This document shows positions 1 through 5,348 of a stretch of 5,348 bases of DNA, piece after piece. Numbering within the stretch: the stretch's first letter is position 1; every line of letters starts with the position of its first letter. The notes beneath the pieces were generated by a model that was not told the origin of the DNA, did not search any database, and was given only the letters and a program-made list of their open reading frames with translations. Made by a program: the position numbers and the translations under genes. The stretch is from Pseudopedobacter sp. (lineage in GTDB: Bacteria; Bacteroidota; Bacteroidia; Sphingobacteriales; Sphingobacteriaceae), in assembly GCA_014378285.1 (NCBI GenBank), contig JACMNZ010000523.1, positions 1-5,348 of the forward strand. The letters are read 5' to 3'.

Positions 1-588
1 AATGGTTTTGGTTTCAATAACTTTAACAACTGGAATTATTATGGTAACTCTAACTATTGGGGTGGCATGTATTCCTTTTACCAACCAGGATTTATTGGCT
101 CATACGGTAATTTTTATGGAGGAAATGGATTTTATGGAAATGGATTTTACGGAGATGTAAATTCTAGAAACTTAACCCCACGCCCTAGAGGTAGTTATGA
201 TAATGAAAGGTCTTCTGGCAGAACCATTCCTATTCCACCTTTAAGACAACCAAGACCTGATGCTGCTTATCCAAATAATGGAGGTAGAGCCGTTGATAGT
301 AGGGGAAATGGAACTTATACACCAAACTCAAGACCAACCAGAGGTGGTTCTTCTGATTCTAGAGATACAAGACCAACTCAACAACAGCCAACCAGTAGAC
401 CTACTAGGCCAACATCAACCCCAACAAGAAGTTCTGATAATTCAAGGTCGTCTGAACCAAGTAGTAGACCATCAAGGGTAGAAAGACCATCTTCTCCTCC
501 ACCGTCTTCTTCTAATGATAACAGCAGATCATCATCAGGTTCATCAAACGGAAATTCATCACCAAGACCAACAAGAGGAGGTAATTAA
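1..588 (+). CDS. Low-complexity Gly/Tyr/Asn- and Ser/Pro/Arg/Thr-rich protein, 5'-truncated by window edge
   Basis: The reading frame is open from base 1, so the start lies upstream; an ATG at 67 is internal, since 22 further residues of the same Gly/Asn/Tyr-rich composition precede it. The visible 195 residues fall into two parts. Residues 1 to about 52 are rich in G, N, Y and F with short GNGFY/FYG repeats. Residues about 55-195 are rich in S, P, R and T, with recurring RPTR (visible residues 111-114, 132-135 and 189-192, two followed by GG). There is no recognisable catalytic domain, and Cys is absent from the visible part. Any signal peptide would be outside the window. The stop is 7 bases before the next ATG and no promoter-like TAnnTTTG is seen in the last 100 bases, so it is probably co-transcribed with the outer-membrane barrel gene. 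A surface-exposed or periplasmic disordered protein is a reasonable inference. I do not recognise the family, and the function is unknown. Confidence 0.75.
   Translation, partial: NGFGFNNFNNWNYYGNSNYWGGMYSFYQPGFIGSYGNFYGGNGFYGNGFYGDVNSRNLTPRPRGSYDNERSSGRTIPIPPLRQPRPDAAYPNNGGRAVDSRGNGTYTPNSRPTRGGSSDSRDTRPTQQQPTSRPTRPTSTPTRSSDNSRSSEPSSRPSRVERPSSPPPSSSNDNSRSSSGSSNGNSSPRPTRGGN
121..150 (+). repeat. Tandem 15-base repeat encoding GNGFY twice
   Basis: Two adjacent 15-base units (121-135 and 136-150) differ only at their last base (T versus C) and encode GNGFY-GNGFY. The unit length is a multiple of three, so gain or loss of copies would keep the frame. It lies in the Gly/Tyr-rich part of the partial protein at the left edge. 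Confidence 0.8.
328..585 (+). repeat. Degenerate RPTR-type low-complexity coding repeat
   Basis: This stretch encodes the Ser/Pro/Arg/Thr-rich C-terminal arm of the left-edge protein. The RPTRGG module occurs at 331-348 and again at 565-582, with 16 of 18 bases identical. SRPTRPTSTPTR lies between them, and related SRPSR and TRPTQ variants also occur. The arm is strongly basic through Arg with very few Lys, and has a long Ser/Asn stretch near its end. The visible pattern suggests an intrinsically disordered arm rather than a folded domain. Confidence 0.6.
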
Positions 589-595
589 ATTAATC

Positions 596-2059
596 ATGAA
601 ATTTAAAAAAATAATTTTAGCAGCTATTATAGTAATAGCTGCACAATCAACCTACGCCCAATATTTAGGAGACGTTCTAAGATTCTCACAATTCCAAAAT
701 AGCAATACTGCAAGGTTTGAAGCTTTAGGAGGCACTAAATCTGCTATTGGTGGAGATTTAAGTTCTTTATACGGGAACCCGGCTGGATTGGGGATGTTCT
801 CTAAATCTGAATTTAGCTTTACCCCAACCTTAAGATTAAGAAATAATGATATTTCGCTATCAAATACAAGTGCAACAAGCAGTAATCTAGATCTAAATAA
901 TGTTGGAGTTGTATTCAATACTAAAACATATAAAACTAAAGATTTAGATAAAGGATTAATTAGTTTATCTTTTGGAATTGGATACCAAAAAAAAGGAAGT
1001 TACAGAAACGATTTTAATTATGGTTTAACTACAAATAAAAATGGTTTAGGCGATTTTTTCGCACAAAATGCAACAAAAGAGAATAAATCACAAGCAAACT
1101 TAGCTTATCAGATTAATGGCGCTGCCTATGACTCTTTTTTAATTAATGACCGAGGAATAAATACTACTACTTATGACCCAATAACTTCTTTAACATCCGA
1201 TCAATTACAGGTTGTGAATAGAACTGGAGGAAATTCTAGCGTAGATTTTTCTTTAGGTGCAAATATTAGTAACCAAGTTTTTTTAGGTGCTACCGTAGGC
1301 TTATCATCATTTAGATATAGTTCTATTGAAAAAACAAATGAAATAGGATTATTTAGGCAACCAGGAACCACAAACAATTTTGATTATAATGTTGACTATA
1401 CTCGGAATTTTGACACTAATGGTTCTGGAATAAATCTAAAATTGGGTGCAATAGTGCGTCCCTCTAAAGAATTTAGGTTAGGAGTTTTTATTGAATCACC
1501 TACTTGGTATTCTGTTACCGATAATTATTCTGAAACTTTGTATAACAATTTAGATCCAATAAAAGGTACAGATTCTTTTCTGTTTGAATATAATTTAAGA
1601 ACTCCGTTAAGAATAAACGGCGGATTAGCTTACTTTTTTGGTAATAGAGGTTTTATTTCTGCTGATATTGGTTACGAAGATTTTTCTACCATAAATTTCT
1701 CTTCTTCAAATTCACAAACGGATATTGATACCAATAGAGATATTAAATCTCAATATAAAAACATAATAAATTACAACGTTGGTACTGAGTATAAAATAAC
1801 TGACAAGTTTTTATTGAGAGCTGGTTTTCAAAGTTTAGGCAATCCCTACAAAACTTTAAATAATTCTGATTACACTGTAAATTCTTATTCGGCCGGGTTT
1901 GGATATAGATTTGGGACTTACTATTTGGATATGGCCTATGTAAATAGCAGTAATTTTTCTACTTATAGTAATTATGTTTTAACCGCAAACAATCAGCCGA
2001 CTACAAACATAAATACAAAAAGAAATAATGTTTCTTTAACCTTCGGAGTTAGATTTTAA
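596..2059 (+). CDS. OmpP1/FadL-type outer-membrane beta-barrel transporter
   Basis: A 487-residue exported protein. The ATG at 596 is chosen because it opens directly into a signal peptide: basic MKFKK, a hydrophobic core at about residues 6-16, and probable cleavage after TYA (residue 21), leaving Gln. The frame is open further upstream but overlaps the previous gene in another frame and would bury the signal sequence. After the signal comes FEALGG (41-46) and then a GGDLSSLYGNPAGLG segment (52-66); the conserved 'NPAGL' near the mature N-terminus is typical of the OmpP1/FadL/TodX family, whose members carry hydrophobic compounds such as long-chain fatty acids across the outer membrane. The rest alternates short amphipathic strands with Asn/Thr/Ser-rich loops and ends in VSLTFGVRF, a terminal Phe as expected for BAM-assembled barrels. 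The length suits a FadL-size barrel (E. coli FadL is about 450 residues). The substrate cannot be read from sequence. It is probably in an operon with the gene 7 bases upstream and is followed by a strong terminator. Confidence 0.8.
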   Translation: MKFKKIILAAIIVIAAQSTYAQYLGDVLRFSQFQNSNTARFEALGGTKSAIGGDLSSLYGNPAGLGMFSKSEFSFTPTLRLRNNDISLSNTSATSSNLDLNNVGVVFNTKTYKTKDLDKGLISLSFGIGYQKKGSYRNDFNYGLTTNKNGLGDFFAQNATKENKSQANLAYQINGAAYDSFLINDRGINTTTYDPITSLTSDQLQVVNRTGGNSSVDFSLGANISNQVFLGATVGLSSFRYSSIEKTNEIGLFRQPGTTNNFDYNVDYTRNFDTNGSGINLKLGAIVRPSKEFRLGVFIESPTWYSVTDNYSETLYNNLDPIKGTDSFLFEYNLRTPLRINGGLAYFFGNRGFISADIGYEDFSTINFSSSNSQTDIDTNRDIKSQYKNIINYNVGTEYKITDKFLLRAGFQSLGNPYKTLNNSDYTVNSYSAGFGYRFGTYYLDMAYVNSSNFSTYSNYVLTANNQPTTNINTKRNNVSLTFGVRF

Positions 2060-2070
2060 AAAAAATGGCA

Positions 2071-2109
2071 AAAAAAATCCCGATTGATAAAACCAATCGG
2101 GATTTTTTT
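2071..2109. terminator. Bidirectional intrinsic terminator
   Basis: A perfect 16-bp inverted repeat (2071-2086 with 2094-2109) surrounds a 7-base loop. The core is TCCCGATTG/CAATCGGGA, flanked by seven A on the left and seven T on the right, so each strand yields a GC-containing stem followed by a U tract. It starts 11 bases after the barrel-gene stop and ends 11 bases before the stop of the convergent gene, so it can serve both transcripts. Confidence 0.93.
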
Positions 2110-2120
2110 GGGATTTAAAT

Positions 2121-2609
2121 TTAGAAAGTAAATCTTAATGTAGCAGCTGCCTCTAAATCAAGAAACGGTCCTCTAGCTAACTCTAATCTTGGATGTAAAT
2201 CTCCAGATAAAGCAAAAGGAATTTCCGGTATTTTCCATTCTAACCCTAAAATGCCATCAGCACCTAAAAGCAAACCATTATCACGATAATAACGATTTTT
2301 ACCATAGCCCCTGTAATACCTATCGCCATCAATTGCGCCGATGTGAGCACCAGCTCCATAAAACCAATTTACAGATGGTTCAGAAAAAGCAACGGCATGT
2401 TTTTCATATAATCCTGTAACAACCACTACGCCAGGTCTAAATCCTAATATACCTTCAATTGCAGTATTAGAATTTGTAAAGTGTTTAATGGTTAATCCAT
2501 TTTCATAACCTCCACCTCTAATACCCACACCGGTTTTATAATTACTTTGCGCAGATACCGTAATTGCAAAGCAAATTAAAGTAAATGTAGATAAGATTAA
2601 TTTTCTCAT
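2121..2609 (-). CDS. Small secreted outer-membrane beta-barrel-like protein
   Basis: A 162-residue protein on the minus strand. The ATG at 2609 is chosen because it begins a clear signal peptide (MRKLILSTF, hydrophobic core, cleavage after VSA at residue 20, leaving Gln). An in-frame TTG at 2645 would add 12 residues in front of the signal and lies inside the likely -7 promoter element, so it is rejected. The mature part shows alternating strands: GVGIRGGGYENGLTIKHF, AIEGILGFRPG, VVVVTGLYEKH, then NWFYGAGAHIGAIDGD (81-96), a Tyr/Arg-rich loop with RYYR at 97-100 and 106-109, LLLGADGILGLEWKIPEIPFAL, and a C-terminal strand ending ATLRFTF. The terminal Phe and Gly/aromatic pattern fit a small, perhaps eight-stranded, outer-membrane barrel. 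Proteins of this kind are usually annotated as hypothetical in Bacteroidota. It appears monocistronic within the window. Localisation is well supported; the function is unknown. Confidence 0.8.
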   Translation of the reverse strand: MRKLILSTFTLICFAITVSAQSNYKTGVGIRGGGYENGLTIKHFTNSNTAIEGILGFRPGVVVVTGLYEKHAVAFSEPSVNWFYGAGAHIGAIDGDRYYRGYGKNRYYRDNGLLLGADGILGLEWKIPEIPFALSGDLHPRLELARGPFLDLEAAATLRFTF

Positions 2610-2642
2610 AATTTTAATTATTTGTAAAGTGTTGCATTGAGC

Positions 2643-2650
2643 CAAATTTA
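2643..2650 (-). promoter_or_regulatory. Candidate Bacteroidota -7 element for the small barrel gene
   Basis: Read on the minus strand this is TAAATTTG, a full match to the Bacteroidota -7 consensus TAnnTTTG. It would start transcription near 2637, giving a leader of about 28 bases before the ATG at 2609. The -33 partner is weak: a TTG at 2681-2679 is 28 bases away, longer than usual, and a TTTTA at 2678-2674 is a poorer match. The call therefore rests mainly on the -7 match and its position. Confidence 0.45.
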
Positions 2651-2818
2651 TGCCAAAAAAAAAATAAATATACTAAAACAATAATTTTTTGTAAACTTCA
2701 GCTTAATAATAAACTCAAATAATTAAATATTAAGGATTTACACTTTTATGGATTTTTATTAAAAAAAATATGTGAATCTATTTATAATAATCAAGCATCA
2801 ATAATCATCAACAGTATA

Positions 2819-2845
2819 TTTGTTATCATATTTTATATACATTTG
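2819..2845 (+). promoter_or_regulatory. Candidate promoter of the acyl-CoA synthetase gene
   Basis: TACATTTG at 2838-2845 matches the Bacteroidota -7 consensus TAnnTTTG, and TTTG at 2819-2822 matches the -33 consensus. The spacer is 15 bases, shorter than the roughly 17-23 usually reported, which lowers confidence. Transcription would begin near 2850, leaving a leader of about 70 bases before the ATG at 2922. No Shine-Dalgarno site precedes that ATG, only A/T-rich sequence, which is normal in this phylum. Confidence 0.4.
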
Positions 2846-2921
2846 ATATTAAAGCTTTATGATCCAAAAATCATTTTGTATTTTCTAAGAACCAATTATA
2901 ATTTTCTAAAATCAATATATC

Positions 2922-4706
2922 ATGGAAAAAATAAGCAGAGTTTTTGACTTGCTTTCGCACAACAAAGAGCGTTACGATACCAAAGATATTTTAGCTACAA
3001 AAATTAATGGCGAATGGGCGAAATATAGTATTGATGAATTTATACAGACATCAAATGCAATAAGCAGAGGTTTATTATCATTAAAGATAGCTAAAGACGA
3101 TAAAGTTGCAATCATGTCTGAAAATAGACCTGAATGGAATTTTTGTGATTTTGGGATTATGCAAATAGGCGCTACACAAGTGCCAATGTACCCTACACTT
3201 GCAGAAAACGATATAAAATTCATTTTAAATGATGCAGAAATAAAAATCATTTTTGTTTCCACTAAACAGATTTACGATAAGATTTTAAACGTAAAAAATG
3301 AATCTAAATTAGATTTGAAAATTTACACATTCGATAAAATTGAAAACCTTCCATATTGGGAAGAAATTAAAAAATTAGGAGAAGAAAATAATGATATAGA
3401 TTTAGAATCTCACAAATCAAAAATCACGAAAGATGATTTGTTAACTTTAATTTATACATCTGGTACTACCGGAACCCCTAAAGGCGTAATGCTTACTCAT
3501 GAAAACCTGATAAGTAACGTTTTATACTCTGCCCCAATGTATCCTAAAGAAATTACTAGAGCTTTAAGTTTCTTGCCATTATCTCACATTTTTGAACGAA
3601 TGGTTTGTTACATGTACTTCTATTTAGGAATAGCTGTTTATTATGCAGAAAGTATGGATACCATTGTATCAAATTTAGCTGAAGTAAAACCTCATTGTTT
3701 TACAACTGTGCCCAGGTTGTTAGAAAAAGTTTATGATAGAATTGTTGCAAAAGGTCATGAGCTATCTGGTGTAAAAAAATCGCTTTTCTTTTGGGCTTTA
3801 AAATTAGGACATCAGTATGAGTTTGAAGGTAAAAATGGATTATTGTATGAGATACAATTAAAAATTGCCCGTAAACTTATTTTTAGCAAATGGAGAGATG
3901 CATTAGGCGGAGAAATCCTATGTATCGTATCTGGTGGTGCTGCCTTGCAAGAACGTTTAGCCCGAGTTTTTTGGGGTGCAAACATTAAAGTTTTAGAGGG
4001 CTATGGTTTAACCGAAACATCTCCTGTAATTGCCGTTAATGGTCCGTATAAAGGACAAACAAAATTTGGAACTGTTGGTAAAGTTTTAGATAATTTAGAA
4101 GTTAAAATTGCTGAGGATGGGGAAATTTTGGTAAAAGGCCCAAGCGTAACTAAAGCATATTATAAAAGACCAGATGCCACTGCAGAAACTATTATTAATG
4201 GATGGTTTCATACAGGTGATATTGGCGAATTTAAAGATGGATTTTTAGCAATAACAGACAGGAAAAAAGAGATATTTAAAACTGCTGGTGGTAAATATAT
4301 ATCGCCACAGGTGCTAGAAAATAAATTTAAAGAATCTGTTTATATAGAGCAAATTATGATTGTTGGGGAAAACATGAAATTTCCATCTGCTTTAATTGTA
4401 CCAAACTTCGAGAATTTAATAGAATGGGCTAAAAAAAATGAAATTATTGAAATAGCACCAGAAAAATTGATCAAAAATGTTAAAGTTTGCGATAAAATAT
4501 GGGAAGAAGTAAATAAACTTAATTCTAATTTTGGAAATTGGGAACAAGTTAAGAAAATTGCCTTACTGGCTAATGAATTTACAATAGATGGTGGCGAGCT
4601 TACCCCTAAACTTAGCATCAAAAGAAAGGTAGTGATGGTTAAAAATAAAGAGATAATTGAAAGGATATATGCTAGTTCTGCTGCTAATGAGCATCATGTA
4701 ATTTAG
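2922..4706 (+). CDS. Long-chain fatty acid--CoA ligase (AMP-forming acyl-CoA synthetase)
   Basis: A complete 594-residue cytoplasmic or membrane-associated enzyme of the ANL (adenylate-forming) superfamily, closest in layout to the long FAA1/FadD15-type synthetases rather than the 561-residue E. coli FadD. It would convert fatty acid, ATP and CoA to acyl-CoA, AMP and pyrophosphate. Motifs in order: the P-loop YTSGTTGTPKG (178-188), SHIFER (221-226), TVPRLLEKV (262-270), VSGGAAL (336-342), YGLTETSP (361-368, adenine/acyl-adenylate site), GWFHTGD (427-433, ribose-binding Asp), DRKKEIFKTAGGKYISP (446-462, hinge and CoA-side loop) and, in the C-terminal subdomain, ELTPKLSIKRK (559-569), which carries the candidate catalytic Lys. 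All key regions are present, with no truncation. The ATG at 2922 fits the family N-terminus. The gene stands alone on its strand, with a promoter candidate upstream and a hairpin downstream. Chain-length preference cannot be told from sequence; the general activity is well supported. Confidence 0.95.
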   Translation: MEKISRVFDLLSHNKERYDTKDILATKINGEWAKYSIDEFIQTSNAISRGLLSLKIAKDDKVAIMSENRPEWNFCDFGIMQIGATQVPMYPTLAENDIKFILNDAEIKIIFVSTKQIYDKILNVKNESKLDLKIYTFDKIENLPYWEEIKKLGEENNDIDLESHKSKITKDDLLTLIYTSGTTGTPKGVMLTHENLISNVLYSAPMYPKEITRALSFLPLSHIFERMVCYMYFYLGIAVYYAESMDTIVSNLAEVKPHCFTTVPRLLEKVYDRIVAKGHELSGVKKSLFFWALKLGHQYEFEGKNGLLYEIQLKIARKLIFSKWRDALGGEILCIVSGGAALQERLARVFWGANIKVLEGYGLTETSPVIAVNGPYKGQTKFGTVGKVLDNLEVKIAEDGEILVKGPSVTKAYYKRPDATAETIINGWFHTGDIGEFKDGFLAITDRKKEIFKTAGGKYISPQVLENKFKESVYIEQIMIVGENMKFPSALIVPNFENLIEWAKKNEIIEIAPEKLIKNVKVCDKIWEEVNKLNSNFGNWEQVKKIALLANEFTIDGGELTPKLSIKRKVVMVKNKEIIERIYASSAANEHHVI

Positions 4707-4717
4707 GTAATTCAATA

Positions 4718-4758
4718 AAATCAATCCTTCTAATACTAATAGTTGGAAGGCTTGATTT
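4718..4758. terminator. Imperfect hairpin between convergent genes, probable terminator
   Basis: AAATCAATCCTTC (4718-4730) pairs with GAAGGCTTGATTT (4746-4758) as a 13-bp stem with one T-C mismatch and a 15-base loop. It lies 11 bases after the acyl-CoA synthetase stop and 6 bases before the stop of the convergent PAS gene. The flanking T/A tracts are short and interrupted, so it is weaker than the hairpin at 2071-2109 but could work in both directions. Confidence 0.6.
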
Positions 4759-4764
4759 CAAATT

Positions 4765-5348
4765 TTAATTAACTATTTGGGTTTTATTAGTAATTTCTTT
4801 TATAACATCATCCAACTCATTAGCGCTCTTCATTAAGAGATCATAAAATTCATCCTCTGTCATTTCTTCATTAATAATAATATTTTTTATATTAATGAGC
4901 CCCATCAATCTGGCTAAAGGTGCTCTAACAACATGAGATTGCATCCAAGATATTTCTTTTAGATTTTGGTTTTGTTTCTCTATCGCTTTCACGTAATTGA
5001 TACGCTCAGTTATATCTTTCAAGTATATGGATAAACCTACCTCTGATGGATAAACACTCACCTCTATCCAAATATCTTGCTTTTCATGGTAGGCTTCAAA
5101 ATGAACCGAATTGTTAGTCTCAAGCGCAACTTTAAATTGAGGATAGAATATTGTTTCATTTTTATCAAACAGATTACCCCAAATAGTTTTATTAATGATA
5201 TCCAGCTTCCTGATATTAAATAATCCTTCTGCAACTTTATTGAAATAGCTGATTTCCCAGTTTTTACTCACCGCAAAAAAAGCGTCTCCAATACTTTCTA
5301 AAATGCTGTTTTTTTCATCAAAAGCAAATTTAAGTTTCTTTAAATAAT
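4765..5348 (-). CDS. PAS-domain sensor protein with HisKA-like H-box but no ATPase domain, 5'-truncated by window edge
   Basis: The frame stays open to the window edge, so the N-terminus is missing; a GTG at 5271 lies inside the PAS domain and is not the start. Of 193 visible residues, 1-13 form a charged linker (YLKKLKFAFDEKN) probably joining an earlier domain. Residues about 14-116 are a PAS domain: SILESIGDAFFAVSKNW, then YFNKVAEGLF, and the closing strand pattern IWIEVSVYP..GLSIYLKDITERI. A helix (about 117-133) leads to WMQSHVVRAPLARLMGLI, which resembles the H-box of histidine kinases (SHELRTPL-like) with candidate phospho-accepting His at visible residue 138 (codon 4935-4933). A second helix, about EDEFYDLLMKSANELDDVIKEITNKT, matches the other half of a dimerisation/phosphoacceptor hairpin. 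The protein then ends 55 residues after the His. No N, G1, F or G2 box of an HATPase domain follows, and the next 58 bases are non-coding. It may be phosphorylated by a partner kinase or act purely as a sensor or scaffold. Confidence 0.85.
   Translation of the reverse strand, partial: YLKKLKFAFDEKNSILESIGDAFFAVSKNWEISYFNKVAEGLFNIRKLDIINKTIWGNLFDKNETIFYPQFKVALETNNSVHFEAYHEKQDIWIEVSVYPSEVGLSIYLKDITERINYVKAIEKQNQNLKEISWMQSHVVRAPLARLMGLINIKNIIINEEMTEDEFYDLLMKSANELDDVIKEITNKTQIVN

Larger units (their letters stand above)
2610..2921. other. AT-rich divergent intergenic region
   Basis: These 312 bases separate two divergently read genes. I see no open frame of useful length: ATGs such as the one at 2748 hit stops within a few codons. 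No RNA gene or riboswitch-like structure is recognised. The content is two promoter candidates (minus at 2643-2650, plus at 2819-2845), a 10-bp palindrome TAAAGCTTTA at 2850-2859, and a 9-base direct repeat ATTTTCTAA at 2880-2888 and 2901-2909, just before the acyl-CoA synthetase start. The middle part (about 2690-2815) shows only AT-rich sequence. Confidence 0.7.

Noticed and set aside
260..481. Plus-strand open frame of 73 codons within the low-complexity gene
   Set aside because: It is an out-of-frame reading of the repetitive coding region, lacks a domain or signal, and is a by-product of biased composition.
576..581. AGGAGG resembling a strong Shine-Dalgarno site before ATG 596
   Set aside because: It is 14 bases from the ATG, longer than usual, and is explained by Arg-Gly-Gly codons ending the upstream gene. 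Bacteroidota rarely rely on such sites.
515..595. Upstream extension of the FadL-like gene to an ATG at 515
   Set aside because: It would overlap the end of the preceding gene by 74 bases, adds a His/Gln-rich stretch that is just the other-frame reading of the low-complexity gene, and would bury the signal peptide that starts at ATG 596.
2189..2419. Plus-strand open frame of 76 codons inside the small barrel gene
   Set aside because: It is antisense to a gene with a clear signal peptide and barrel pattern, and its His/Gln/Asn-rich product has no recognisable feature.
2610..2645. TTG start at 2645 for the small barrel gene
   Set aside because: It would put 12 residues before a well-formed signal peptide and the start codon would lie within the candidate -7 promoter element.
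2751..2820. ATCA-rich stretch (ATCAATAATCATCAA) considered as a repeat array
   Set aside because: Only a few irregular copies occur, with no regular spacing or spacers, so it is ordinary AT-rich intergenic sequence rather than a CRISPR or iteron array.
4340..4621. Minus-strand open frame opposite the end of the acyl-CoA synthetase gene (and a similar one at 2972-3262)
   Set aside because: Both lie antisense to an intact, strongly conserved enzyme and show no domain, signal or promoter of their own.
5269..5271. GTG at 5271 as the start of the PAS gene
   Set aside because: The same frame continues upstream with residues forming the beginning of the PAS domain (SILESIGDAFFAV), so the true start is beyond the window edge.

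Overview
The window looks like a chromosomal stretch from a low-GC member of the Bacteroidota, most likely a Sphingobacteriaceae-type organism (Pedobacter or a relative). This is inferred from several things: AT-rich intergenic DNA, little use of Shine-Dalgarno sites, two promoter candidates matching the Bacteroidota -7 consensus TAnnTTTG, exported proteins whose signal peptides end in the typical '...AQ', and a PAS protein with a 'QSHVVRAPLAR' H-box of a kind I associate with this phylum. No RNA gene, insertion sequence, CRISPR array or phage gene is visible.

Layout: (1) 1-588, plus strand, is the 3' part of a gene for a Gly/Tyr/Asn- then Ser/Pro/Arg/Thr-rich low-complexity protein. (2) Seven bases later, 596-2059 encodes a 487-residue outer-membrane beta-barrel of the OmpP1/FadL type, probably in the same operon. 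(3) A perfect 16-bp hairpin with A and T tracts on its two sides (2071-2109) ends this transcript and, in the other direction, that of the convergent gene. (4) 2121-2609, minus strand, is a small secreted beta-barrel-like protein of 162 residues. (5) 2610-2921 is an AT-rich divergent intergenic region with one promoter candidate for each flanking gene. (6) 2922-4706, plus strand, is a complete long-chain acyl-CoA synthetase (AMP-forming). (7) 4718-4758 holds an imperfect hairpin between convergent genes. (8) 4765-5348, minus strand, is the C-terminal part of a PAS sensor protein that ends just after its histidine-kinase phosphoacceptor region, with no ATPase domain.

Functionally, the window is mostly envelope and lipid biology. 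A FadL-like barrel (candidate importer of hydrophobic compounds) lies about 860 bases before an acyl-CoA synthetase that would activate imported or recycled fatty acids. They are not one operon, because a convergent gene and a terminator lie between them, so a functional link is only a hypothesis. The most unusual gene is the kinase-less PAS/DHp protein at the right edge. I see no strong evidence for a wholly new multi-gene system.
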